Shown: one piece after another, positions 45,406-54,561 of the stretch
Position numbering within the stretch: position 1 is the stretch's first letter
Layout of the letters: each line of letters opens with the position of its first letter
Source of the DNA: an uncultured Eudoraea sp.
GTDB taxonomy: Bacteria; Bacteroidota; Bacteroidia; Flavobacteriales; Flavobacteriaceae
DNA length: 64,000 bases
Assembly (NCBI RefSeq): GCF_947490415.1
Contig: NZ_CANLGX010000003.1
Coordinates: forward strand, 62,001-126,000
Direction of reading: 5' to 3'
The notes under the pieces: model-generated
Seen by the model: the letters and a program-made list of their open reading frames with translations, nothing else
What the model was told of the DNA's origin: nothing
The model's database searches: none
Program-made: the position numbers and the translations under genes

Positions 45406-45482
45406 AAAGAGTAAAAGCTGGTTCTATCGCCTAAACTAATGAATAAATCAAAGAGATCTAAAATCGGCCTTATAATATTTTA

Positions 45483-45560
45483 ACAGAAGTCTGCCACATT
45501 GTATATTAAAACAGATACAGCCCTATCTGGAGGCGGAGAATACCCCCCTAAAGGGGCTTG
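45483..45560 (+). pseudogene. Decayed comM fragment across the attachment site (relic B)
   Basis: ACAGAAGTCTGCCACATTGT...ACAGATACAGCCCTATCTGGAGGC in parts matches comM around codons 270-295 without the element. In one frame PHCILKTDTALSGGGEYPPKG corresponds to [20 protein letters not shown]. The former core GA would be 45514-45515. It lies in the gap between DUF6090 and DUF418. Confidence 0.6.
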
Positions 45561-45637
45561 GTTTTTAATAAGTCACCAGCGTGACGCCCGTGTCTGTGAG
45601 AAGGCAGGCTTGCACTAAAAGGAAATTCAGACCTTGA

Positions 45638-46939
45638 TTAAAGCTCCTTCCTAAAAGGATGCTTTTTTAAATAGCTTAAGTTTCTCCATATCCATTCCAA
45701 TGGACCATATTGATAATATTTTAACCAAATTGGACTTAAAATTAATTGGAAAATCCATATTGCAAACACGATATATAACAATTCAAAACGTTGGAATGTT
45801 CCAAACAGCCCAAAACCGGCACCCGTAAAAATAAACATGGCAAAAACTGAATGCATCACATAATTGGTTAGTGCCGTTTTACCCACAGCAGCAAGACTGA
45901 TTTTTAACCATTTTAAGATAGGTAATTTACAAAACAACATGATTGCGCCAACATGGCCAATAGCAACAGGGACCCTTCCTAAATCGTATGTGATATTTGC
46001 CTTAGAAAAGCTTAAGAGCGAAAAATTACCTTCCATTATGGAGTGAATTTCATAATAATTAATACTGAGCCCAATCAAGTAACCTAACGCTGCCATTAAA
46101 CCATAGAATTTATACGATTTTTCAGCTGAAAGTATTTTCCATTTAAAAAGAGCGATACCTAATAACATCATGCTAAGAACATCCCATAAATCATATCTGT
46201 ATGGCCAATTTTCATCGAAATGTTGATTTTGAGGAGCAAGAAATGCCACCACGTTTAAATACCCTTTACGCATATTAGTATTATATTCTGCAATGCCTTC
46301 CGGAGATCTTTCCCATTCCCGATTCTCCCATTTTATATCGACTTCCTGAAGTTCTCTCGTTAATGTTTTACCTTCTAATTTATCGTTTTTTACAAGTTCT
46401 ACTTGTTCGACGAATTTTATATCCTTTTTATAATCTACATAATTCCATAATGCACCAATGGAAAAGAGTAATAATGCAACAAACGTTAATTTTAGAGGAG
46501 GTAAATTTCTAAATGAAAACACCAGAAAACCCATTAGAGCATATTGGTATAGAATTTCACCTGTCCAGAGCAGTAAATACCCATGTATTAACCCAAAAAT
46601 AAGTAACCAAATAAGTCTTCTAAAATAAATATTGGCGGCATTTATTCCTGCTCCTTTTTTTTCAAGCCTATCCATAAATATGAACATCCCTACTCCAAAT
46701 AATAGCGAGAAGAGTGCTCTCATTGTACCTTCAAAAGAAAGGTTTGTGGTAATCCATGTTGCAAGATTCCATCCTGTATCACCACCAGAAACTGTTGGAT
46801 CTCCATAGGCTCCGGCCAGACCCATACCATTAATGTTCATTAATAGTATTCCTAATAGTACAATTCCTCTCATGATGTCAAGAGACTGTATCCGGTCAGA
46901 AGATTTTAAAGGAGTAAATGATGGCTTTTTTGTGGTCAT
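45638..46939 (-). CDS. DUF418 family membrane protein
   Basis: 433 aa with about ten hydrophobic segments. RIQSLDIMRGIVLLGILLMNI at the N terminus and the C-terminal DUF418 block (GKTALTNYVMHSVF, GPLEWIWRNLSY) identify the YeiB/DUF418 family, sometimes linked to acyl transfer or transport. Function unknown. Confidence 0.9.
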   Translation of the reverse strand: MTTKKPSFTPLKSSDRIQSLDIMRGIVLLGILLMNINGMGLAGAYGDPTVSGGDTGWNLATWITTNLSFEGTMRALFSLLFGVGMFIFMDRLEKKGAGINAANIYFRRLIWLLIFGLIHGYLLLWTGEILYQYALMGFLVFSFRNLPPLKLTFVALLLFSIGALWNYVDYKKDIKFVEQVELVKNDKLEGKTLTRELQEVDIKWENREWERSPEGIAEYNTNMRKGYLNVVAFLAPQNQHFDENWPYRYDLWDVLSMMLLGIALFKWKILSAEKSYKFYGLMAALGYLIGLSINYYEIHSIMEGNFSLLSFSKANITYDLGRVPVAIGHVGAIMLFCKLPILKWLKISLAAVGKTALTNYVMHSVFAMFIFTGAGFGLFGTFQRFELLYIVFAIWIFQLILSPIWLKYYQYGPLEWIWRNLSYLKKHPFRKEL

Positions 46940-47076
46940 AATTTTTAAGTTGGTTATTTTAAGGTCCGTTTGTGGTGATGACTACAAACAATTGCAATTA
47001 GTACATACGAACTATATTTTTAGAAAAGGAACCAAGGTAGACTTTTTAATTTAATAAACTCCATATCATTTGAAAA

Positions 47077-47195
47077 GAAGATCCACACAATAGTTGGAGT
47101 GACTGATGTTGCTCTACACCCAGGGAGTACCTGTATGCAACCCGGCAAAAGATCATTGTCCTGCAAGGAGGTCTTGTTTAAAGATGATAAGGAAA
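47077..47195 (+). pseudogene. Decayed comM fragment across the attachment site (relic C)
   Basis: The clearest relic. The frame from 47081 reads IHTIVGVTDVALHPGST then CMQPGKRSLSCKEVLFKDD, matching comM [35 protein letters not shown] position by position. The former core GA lies at 47105-47106, uninterrupted. Identity fades after about 47195. The rest of the gap 46940-47317 shows nothing else. Confidence 0.7.
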
Positions 47196-47317
47196 TATTT
47201 CAAAAAAGCCAGATACTAACGCCGGTGCTTTCACACAAACAATAAGTCAAAACAATTTAAATGGGAAAGGGTATTATTAGAGAAGAAGGAATTTATATAT
47301 TTAGAAATAATAAACAC

Positions 47318-48991
47318 ATGACCAATATGAAATATTTTTCTTTAATGATTCTCATCTCTTTCCTGTTTGTAAGCTGTTTACAGGAACAGGAAAAGACACC
47401 CTCACAAACAGAATACACCAGCAATAAATATGATGCCTTGGTAAGTCTGTTTAGTAAATGGAGGTCATTTGAAAATCCACCTAAATTGAATGGCGTACCA
47501 GATTATACGCTGTCTGCTTTTGAGAAAAGACAACCCGAATTTAATACGTTAAGAGCAGAACTGCTGGCTATAGATACTACTTCCTGGTCTGTTCCTGAAA
47601 AAGTTGACTGGATGATCGTATGGGCAGAAATGAATGGCTATGATTTCAATTATAGAGTTCTTAGGCCCTGGGAACGAGATCCGGCCTTTTATAAGTCTGT
47701 TTGGAGTGCCAAAAGTGATGTTCCTGCCCATGAAGGGCCCACCCATCACGGAACTACAGAATTATGGACGTACAGTTATCCTTTATCCGAAAGTGAACGA
47801 ACACGCCTGATTAAAGACCTTAAGGTAATCCCCGGTTTAAACGAACAGGCTAAAATAAACCTGACCGGTAATGCAAAAGATTTGTGGATTACGGGTATTA
47901 GAGATATAAAGGAACAAAGTAAGGTCCTGAAAAAATTTAAGGAAAAAGAGGAAATTAAAGCTGATAAGGAAATAGTATCCGTCATAGACCAGGCCATTGC
48001 TTCTACTGATAATTTCGTATTGTGGTTAGAGGAACAGTCGGGTTTTAAAACCGGACCTTCAGGTATTGGTAAGGAAAATTACACATGGTACCTTCAAAAC
48101 GTGCACCTAGTTCCTTTGACATGGGAAGATGAGGTTATGATCTTGAAAAGAGAGCTGGCAAGGGCCTGGACTTCCTTAAAACTGGAAGAACATAAGAATA
48201 GAGATTTACCGGTATTAGAAGATGCTAACTCGCCGGAAGCTTACCAGAAGTTGGCACATTATGCTGCAAATAGTCTTATCAGCTTTTTAAGTGAGCAGGA
48301 GATAGTAACTGTAAAGCCATATTTTGAGCCTGCCTTACGCGAACATCTTGGTGAATATGTCCCCAGGGAGAAACGAAACTTTTTCCTGATAGGAGAACAT
48401 TATGACCCCAGGCCTTTGTATTCGCATTTTTATCATTGGTTTGAATTAGCCAGGATGGAGTTTGAGCCTCATAAAAGTGAAATACGTCGCGGTCCATTGT
48501 TATACAATATTTTTGATTCCAGAAATGAAGGTACAGCTACCGCCGTTGAAGAAATCTTTATGGAAGCCGGCCTTTATAACGATAGTCCCAGGGCCAGGGA
48601 AATAGTGTATATTATGATCGCTCAGAGGGCTGCAAGAGGTTTGGGGTCATTATATGCGCACGCCAATGAAATGACGATGGAAGAGGCCGGGGGAATACAC
48701 TCGGAGTATACACCCAGGGGATGGATGAAAACGGAAAAGGAGTTACTCATTTTTGAACAGCATCTATACCTGCGTCAACCAGGATACGGCACCAGTTATA
48801 TTACAGGAAAGTATCTTTTGGAAAACGCCATGGCGGCCTATGCCAAATACTTGGAACAGGAGGAAAAACCATTTATACTTAAAGACTTTTTTGATAAGTT
48901 AAATAGTATTGGGAATATACCTATCTCTTTAGGACATTGGGAAATGACAGGTTCTAATGAGAATTTGGAATTAATTATTGAACCAAAATAA
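47318..48991 (+). CDS. DUF885-like lipoprotein
   Basis: About 557 aa from the ATG at 47318 (57 bp inside a longer frame), chosen because it places the lipoprotein signal MKYFSLMILISFLFVSC at the N terminus. SGIGKENYTWYLQNVHLVPLTWEDEV, NEGTATAVEEIFMEAGLY and LRQPGYGTSYITGKYLLENA (in parts) follow DUF885 order. However, the zinc motif HExxPGH of the family is missing at the expected place, so peptidase activity is doubtful. It overlaps the next frame's longest reading but not the start chosen for it. Confidence 0.7.
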   Translation: MTNMKYFSLMILISFLFVSCLQEQEKTPSQTEYTSNKYDALVSLFSKWRSFENPPKLNGVPDYTLSAFEKRQPEFNTLRAELLAIDTTSWSVPEKVDWMIVWAEMNGYDFNYRVLRPWERDPAFYKSVWSAKSDVPAHEGPTHHGTTELWTYSYPLSESERTRLIKDLKVIPGLNEQAKINLTGNAKDLWITGIRDIKEQSKVLKKFKEKEEIKADKEIVSVIDQAIASTDNFVLWLEEQSGFKTGPSGIGKENYTWYLQNVHLVPLTWEDEVMILKRELARAWTSLKLEEHKNRDLPVLEDANSPEAYQKLAHYAANSLISFLSEQEIVTVKPYFEPALREHLGEYVPREKRNFFLIGEHYDPRPLYSHFYHWFELARMEFEPHKSEIRRGPLLYNIFDSRNEGTATAVEEIFMEAGLYNDSPRAREIVYIMIAQRAARGLGSLYAHANEMTMEEAGGIHSEYTPRGWMKTEKELLIFEQHLYLRQPGYGTSYITGKYLLENAMAAYAKYLEQEEKPFILKDFFDKLNSIGNIPISLGHWEMTGSNENLELIIEPK

Positions 48992-49004
48992 TTACAGCAT
49001 AATC

Positions 49005-50378
49005 ATGAAAAGAAAAGACTTCATAAAAACAACTGCCACTTTTGCCACCGCAACAGCCTTAGTACCTTTATCCTCATGCAAAGGCGACAAGGAAAAAGTG
49101 ATAAAAGAAACAGAACCTTTAGTAGTGCGCAAAAACTGGGCTGGGAATTATACTTATAAGGCTAAAAACCTCTATGAGCCCAATACGGTAGAAGAACTAC
49201 AGGGACTCATTAAAAGGCTTCAGACACAGAAGGCCTTAGGTTCTTGTCATTGCTTTAACAATATTGCTGATAGTCCCTTAAACCAGATTTCTACAAAGAA
49301 CCTGAAGGGAGTGTTAGGAATTGATACCGAATCTATGACGGTCACGGTTGGGGCAGGAACAAAATATGGAGATTTTGCACCTGAACTGCATGAAAGGGGT
49401 TATGCGGTTCATAATTTAGCCTCCCTGCCGCACATCTCGGTAGCCGGGGCCTGTGCTACTGCAACCCATGGTTCGGGAGTAAGTAATGGAAACCTCGCAA
49501 CCGCCGTTAGTGGGCTTGAATTGGTGTCCGGAAATGGAGATATTATTAGGTTAAACAGGGAAGAGGATGAAAACATGCTGTATGCGGCCGTTGTTAATCT
49601 AGGTGCTCTTGGCATCATAGCAAAAGTTACTTTGGATATAGAGAAGACTTTTGAGGTGCGACAGGATGTTTTTCAAAATCTGCCTCTTGAATCCTTAAAA
49701 GAGAATTTTGATGCCATACTCTCCGGGGGTTATTCCGTAAGCCTGTTTACAGATTGGCAAGACGACTTAATAAGTCAGGTTTGGGTTAAAAGGAAGGTTG
49801 ATGACCAGATAGAAGAATTAGGGAATGATTATTTTGGAGCCATAGCTGCAGAGCGTAATTTACATCCAATTACCGAACTTTCTTCGGAGAATTGCACGGA
49901 ACAGATGGGTGTTCCGGGTCCATGGTATGACAGGTTACCACATTTTAAAATGGGATTTACCCCTAGTAGTGGGGAAGAGTTGCAATCTGAATTTTTTGTA
50001 CCAAAAGAAATGGCATTAGCGGCCATTTTGGCTTTGGAAAAAAGGCGGGAAGAAATTTATCCTCAATTGATGATTACAGAAATCAGGACCATAGCAGCTG
50101 ACAATTTATGGATGAGTCCGTGTTACCAACAGGATTGTGTCGCCATACATTTCACCTGGAAGCAAAATCCAAAAGAAGTTGGAGAATTGATTACCATGAT
50201 TGAAAAGGAACTGGAACCCTTTGAATACCGCCCACATTGGGGGAAACTTTTTTCAATATCCCCATCCATATTGGCTTCGAGATATGAAAAATTACCAGAA
50301 TTCATTGCGCTGTGTAAAAAATTGGACCCTGACGGTAAATTTAAAAACGATTATTTAAATTTGAATATCTATTCTTAG
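49005..50378 (+). CDS. FAD-linked oxidase, alditol oxidase-like
   Basis: About 457 aa from ATG 49005. It opens with KRKDFIKTTATFATATAL, a Tat-like or lipoprotein export signal, then the PCMH FAD domain: TVTVGAGTKYGDFAPELHERGY and VAGACATATHGSG, where the histidine would carry covalent FAD as in alditol/xylitol oxidase. The C-terminal ALO-type domain ends RYEKLPEFIALCKKLDPDGKF. It should oxidise a sugar alcohol or lactone with oxygen or another acceptor. It lies 13 bp after the DUF885-like gene, so they are co-transcribed. Confidence 0.88.
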   Translation: MKRKDFIKTTATFATATALVPLSSCKGDKEKVIKETEPLVVRKNWAGNYTYKAKNLYEPNTVEELQGLIKRLQTQKALGSCHCFNNIADSPLNQISTKNLKGVLGIDTESMTVTVGAGTKYGDFAPELHERGYAVHNLASLPHISVAGACATATHGSGVSNGNLATAVSGLELVSGNGDIIRLNREEDENMLYAAVVNLGALGIIAKVTLDIEKTFEVRQDVFQNLPLESLKENFDAILSGGYSVSLFTDWQDDLISQVWVKRKVDDQIEELGNDYFGAIAAERNLHPITELSSENCTEQMGVPGPWYDRLPHFKMGFTPSSGEELQSEFFVPKEMALAAILALEKRREEIYPQLMITEIRTIAADNLWMSPCYQQDCVAIHFTWKQNPKEVGELITMIEKELEPFEYRPHWGKLFSISPSILASRYEKLPEFIALCKKLDPDGKFKNDYLNLNIYS

Positions 50379-50592
50379 AGCCTTATTTAATTGCAATCTT
50401 TTTGGGCAAACAAAGGGGATTAAAAAAGCGCAGGTTTTATTTACTTGCCCTGTATCAGCTATGTTTTTTAACTCAGTACTTTGTAAGCAAAAGTTTTTTG
50501 GCCAATTAAATTAATGAAAAAAGTAATTAATCGCATTATCCCCATGCTTAAGTTGTATATTGCTATCCAAACCAATACTATACATAACTATT

Positions 50593-51081
50593 ATGAGAAA
50601 AAATATTAGATTATTTGGATTTTTGGCACTTACGGCTTTAATATTTTCAGCCTGTGCAACTGCAGAAAAAGAGGAAGTCCTTGATATGGAAATGGTTAGG
50701 GTTGAAATCCAAGCAATGGAAGATGCCTATGCCGCAGGTGAAAAAGCGAAAGATGCTGATGCGGTGGCTGCGTATTACAGCGACGACGCCATAAGTTATA
50801 GCCGAAACCAACAACCTCTTTCAGGTAAGGCAGCCATCAGAGCCAATATTGCAGATAATATTGCAAAAGATACAACTGAAAATTATAATGTATATAAGGT
50901 TGTAGACTTATTTGCTGAAGGTAATATTGCGGTTGAGATTGGTTCCTGGACCGAATTCGATTCTTCTGGTAACGAAAAGGATAATGGAAATTACATGTCC
51001 TATTTCCAGAAACGAGATGGAAAATATATATGTGTTCGAGATATGAGCACGACTACAGCTCCTGTTAAGTCAGGTATGTAA
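50593..51081 (+). CDS. DUF4440/SnoaL-like lipoprotein
   Basis: 162 aa from the ATG at 50593, which gives a proper lipoprotein signal (FGFLALTALIFSACAT); an upstream in-frame ATG at 50560 would precede it by 11 residues. The mature part EAYAAGEKAKDADAVAAYYSDDAIS-like start (here EDAYAAGEKAKDADAVAAYY) and the strand series are typical of DUF4440 cone-fold proteins. Function unknown. Confidence 0.85.
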   Translation: MRKNIRLFGFLALTALIFSACATAEKEEVLDMEMVRVEIQAMEDAYAAGEKAKDADAVAAYYSDDAISYSRNQQPLSGKAAIRANIADNIAKDTTENYNVYKVVDLFAEGNIAVEIGSWTEFDSSGNEKDNGNYMSYFQKRDGKYICVRDMSTTTAPVKSGM

Positions 51082-51503
51082 TCTAAAAATAGTGCAATAC
51101 ATTGAATAAATTTTTGCTAACAATGGGATATAGTTATTGATTCCGGGAAGGTAAATTTGTTGCGTCGCTCTGTGTTCCATCAAATTCACACAAGGACAGA
51201 CACTCTTTCTGGCGGGAGGGTTAACGAAATACGAAATATGAAGTAAGATGCGGAAAACACGAAGCAGCTTTGACCTTGTACTTCTTACCTTTAGATATAG
51301 AACATTTAGATTCCGATCAAACACCCCATAATTTATATTGAGAATATTTTGAAGAGGAAAACTCATTATGTCTGCTAATGGGTTTTCTGCTTGTTTTGAT
51401 AATTCTTCTTGAGAATCAAGTTTTTATAAAAACTTTATGGCCAATACGCAAAAAATGAACACTAAACTTTTAATTCGTTTTATGATTCTAAATATTTTTT
51501 TTG
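51082..51503. other. Intergenic, with a partial repeat
   Basis: Contains the first half of the repeat family (51214-51300) without the comM tail. An open frame on the minus strand across 51070-51366 runs through this repeat and has no family features. Confidence 0.55.
51214..51300 (+). repeat. First half of the comM-flank repeat
   Basis: TTAACGAAATACGAAATATG, AAGTAAGATGCGG and GAAGCAGCTTTGACC match the unit of the 61.5-kb array in order; the tail HIGSLDR block is absent. Confidence 0.65.
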
Positions 51504-53057
51504 TTAATATTTATTCTCCACCAAAGTAACTTCACCCGGTCTCCACGTTTTTTCAATCCATGGTTTTAACGGACCATATACACGAAGGATCACGATAAAA
51601 CTTTTTCCGGGAATGGTTTGCAACCAATTATTTTCCTTACCTGCAGTAGGGTTTGGGGAGAAAAAGACATCGAAAGAGCCATCTTCGTTTTGCTTAAACC
51701 CTTCCGTTAGACTACCAACTGTTGGGAACTGCTGATCTGTTTGAAGCAATGATCTCGTTTGTGTATCGTAAATGGTTACCGCCCAAAAATCATTCACAGG
51801 TACACTTGCCGGAATATGCAATTTATATTCTTTTGCGCCATCAAATGGTTTTTTTTCTGCATCCAGAAATGAAATGGCGTAATCAGAACCCGCCCCTTCA
51901 ATAGTAACGGCCATGGCTGGAGTAACGGCCGTATAATTGTAATGGAACATGTCCAGCGCATCGGTATTAAAGCCTCCAGTTTCCGAAGTAAAGAACACGT
52001 CCTTTTTGGCAAAAGCCATAATCCATGAACTTTCTGTATCCGGGTAAATTTCAACACCTGCTAAATTCATATCGGTACGCGGATAGTATGTAATGGAGCG
52101 TGCAGCAGCATTTCCAATCGCAACAGCTTCTGTAAGCAATTTTTTCATGCGCTCATCAGGAGCAAAAGCTTTTCCTTTTTCAATACCGATGGAGGCAAAG
52201 AGTCCTTTTTTTACATCATCTAGCATATCAACATGCTCTTCATTGATCCATTCTGCTAAATGCTCATAAAAAGAAAAGTCATTGGTATGTACCGTATTAA
52301 AGTCTACACCTGAAATATCGACTAGTTCCATTTCTTTAGGATTATCTATTTCAGACAGCGGATACACTTTTAGCTTCTCTTCAACCATCTTTACGGCTGA
52401 TTCTATGCCATTTGCAATGGATGTACGCATAAAAACAAATACTTTATGCGTGGGTGACTTTACCACAAAATAACCTTCAGGAATTTCACCTTCATAGTCA
52501 GGAGGCAAGATTAAATACTTGCCGCCTTTTCCTTTGTCCTCACCAAATGGACCGATGTCGGCTATGTAACGAAACCATGCATCGTTAAAAGCACCGAGCA
52601 TGCCTGGAGGCGTTTCCATTACCAGCGGGCCATTTTCTTTTACATCAAGATAGGGTGTAATATAAATGGTAGATGTGTTTGCTGTTAAGAGCAGTGATTT
52701 AGAATCTAACAAGGTTTTGGTTATCCCTACTTTATTGTAATCATCTACACCAGCTTCTTTCAGCCCCACGATTAAACCTCTCACAGAAGCTCCTGGTATG
52801 CCTTTCATAAAAGCATCTACTCCGCGCATTCGGTCTAAATAGTCGTATACATTTTCGGATGTTTCTTTGGAAGGAACGCCATCAAAATACTCCAATGTTC
52901 CAATACTTGTTTCTACCTTATCTGGAGTTAAAACACCAGTTGGTATTTCGGTGGTCATCTTGTAAGTTTGAACGCTCTTTTTTTCTTTAACTGCTGATTC
53001 TTGCTGACAAGCGGCAACGGTAAAAACTATTCCCGAGATTAAAATCAATTTTTTCAT
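51504..53057 (-). CDS. DUF1254/DUF1214 lipoprotein, paralogue 1
   Basis: 517 aa from ATG 53057, chosen because MKKLILISGIVFTVAACQQ is a clean lipoprotein signal. DUF1254 occupies about residues 60-200 and DUF1214 the last 110, ending in ILRVYGPLKPWIEKTWRPGE. This is the most diverged of five tandem copies. DUF1254 and DUF1214 are beta-rich domains of unknown activity. Confidence 0.85.
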   Translation of the reverse strand: MKKLILISGIVFTVAACQQESAVKEKKSVQTYKMTTEIPTGVLTPDKVETSIGTLEYFDGVPSKETSENVYDYLDRMRGVDAFMKGIPGASVRGLIVGLKEAGVDDYNKVGITKTLLDSKSLLLTANTSTIYITPYLDVKENGPLVMETPPGMLGAFNDAWFRYIADIGPFGEDKGKGGKYLILPPDYEGEIPEGYFVVKSPTHKVFVFMRTSIANGIESAVKMVEEKLKVYPLSEIDNPKEMELVDISGVDFNTVHTNDFSFYEHLAEWINEEHVDMLDDVKKGLFASIGIEKGKAFAPDERMKKLLTEAVAIGNAAARSITYYPRTDMNLAGVEIYPDTESSWIMAFAKKDVFFTSETGGFNTDALDMFHYNYTAVTPAMAVTIEGAGSDYAISFLDAEKKPFDGAKEYKLHIPASVPVNDFWAVTIYDTQTRSLLQTDQQFPTVGSLTEGFKQNEDGSFDVFFSPNPTAGKENNWLQTIPGKSFIVILRVYGPLKPWIEKTWRPGEVTLVENKY

Positions 53058-53079
53058 GTGACTCAATTTGTGTGATTTT

Positions 53080-54534
53080 TTAATTATTTGCTTTAACCAA
53101 TGGAGGGTTCACCCACTCACCCGAAAGTGCTGCTTCTTTGGGACCATAAAGGCGCATGATGCATAAAAACGGACCGTCAGGTGCAGGTAGCCAATTGGCC
53201 TCCAAATCTTTTCCAGGTGAGTCTTTTTGAACATACAGCGTTAATGAACCATCTTCTCCAAACACAAAGTCATTAAACGAACCCGAGTTGATCAAATACT
53301 TGTTTAGCCGGTTATTTACAAACAATTGTGTTTTGCCATCATACATACTCAACGACCAAAAAAAGTTTACAGGAGGCAATTGATCTTTTGGAAATGTGAG
53401 TGTATAAGAATTCGTTGCAGCATTAAAAGGAACATCCGGTGCTTCCATTAAATAAGCCGGGTAGATGGCTTCCTCACCCGAATTGCCATAAAGCCCAAGA
53501 AACGCAGCGATAGAACGTAAAACATAGAAGTTATCCATGTCATAATTTTCTTTCGCGGATTTTGTTAGAAAATCACGGGTTCCAAAAATTCTTGAACTTG
53601 TCAAAGGGTCTTTACTATATTTCGCAGCAAACGCCTTCATTTCTTTCAGTCCCTCCTCAATGCCTAATTGAATCGCCTCTTGTGTTTCCTGGTCATAACG
53701 CATGATGTCAAATCCTTCTTTTGTGCCAATTCCCAGCTTGCCAATATTGGCTCTTAACTCCATTTCAGATTCAACCGGTGTTGTAAGATTCAGCATGTAG
53801 TCTAAGTAGGTGAATGCCTTAGGGGTTAGTTCATCGCCATCTTGCCATACTAATGCATTTTCATTTCTATCGGTAACAATAGGTGCTTCTCCCAAAAAAC
53901 TATTTAAGCTTTGAACTTCATACGAATCTTGAATTGCCTGTACATTTTCCAGATCGTTGTTATCCATTAATTGGGTACGAACCACCACAAAAAACAAGTC
54001 CGTCTCGCAATAGATGACCTCAGTAACCCCTTCAGGTTTTTCACCTTTCCAACCCTCACTGGCAATCAGGTAATTTCCGGCTTTGTTTCCGTTTGTTAAA
54101 GAACCTATGTAGGCAAAGTTATGCGTGTATAAGTCTATCAGTTGAAAATGGTAAAACCTTTCAGCTTCCATTTCCGGTACCGAAATGACCTGTGGTTCGT
54201 CTCGCAGATCCATCCAAAACATACAATAAGGTGTGTCGGAATTTGGCGCAACCACGGCCTTATCATTGGGAGTGTATAAACGCGCTTCACAACTTTTTTG
54301 ATTGATGGGGCCTTTGTAATCTGGCGATTGCTCATTCAATGTGTAATTATACATTGTTTTGTAGTTCATTACCATAGGGAAACCATATACATAGGCTTCT
54401 TTGGCAATGGCTCTTGCTTCATCTGGTGAAAGCTTAGCTTTTTTATTTTCTACAGAATTACATGCCGTAAAAAGTATTGCAAGTGCAAATAATAATATTT
54501 TTATTCGTAACCTGATTTTTGCTAATTTTTTCAA
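53080..54534 (-). CDS. DUF1254/DUF1214 lipoprotein, paralogue 2
   Basis: 484 aa with a signal ending LLFALAILFTACNS. DUF1254 begins DEARAIAKEAYVYGFPMVMNYKTMYNY and includes VVAPNSDTPYCMFWMDLR (in parts), the most conserved segment; DUF1214 ends MRLYGPKEAALSGEWVNPP. The gene starts 27 bp after the stop of paralogue 3 and is clearly in the same transcript. Confidence 0.88.
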   Translation of the reverse strand: MKKLAKIRLRIKILLFALAILFTACNSVENKKAKLSPDEARAIAKEAYVYGFPMVMNYKTMYNYTLNEQSPDYKGPINQKSCEARLYTPNDKAVVAPNSDTPYCMFWMDLRDEPQVISVPEMEAERFYHFQLIDLYTHNFAYIGSLTNGNKAGNYLIASEGWKGEKPEGVTEVIYCETDLFFVVVRTQLMDNNDLENVQAIQDSYEVQSLNSFLGEAPIVTDRNENALVWQDGDELTPKAFTYLDYMLNLTTPVESEMELRANIGKLGIGTKEGFDIMRYDQETQEAIQLGIEEGLKEMKAFAAKYSKDPLTSSRIFGTRDFLTKSAKENYDMDNFYVLRSIAAFLGLYGNSGEEAIYPAYLMEAPDVPFNAATNSYTLTFPKDQLPPVNFFWSLSMYDGKTQLFVNNRLNKYLINSGSFNDFVFGEDGSLTLYVQKDSPGKDLEANWLPAPDGPFLCIMRLYGPKEAALSGEWVNPPLVKANN

Positions 54535-54561
54535 TTTCGTTGTTTTTTATTTCGAATTTAG

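Noticed and set aside
51070-51366. 98-aa open frame on the minus strand
   Set aside because: It crosses the repeat tract, shows no family features and has no coding-like composition.
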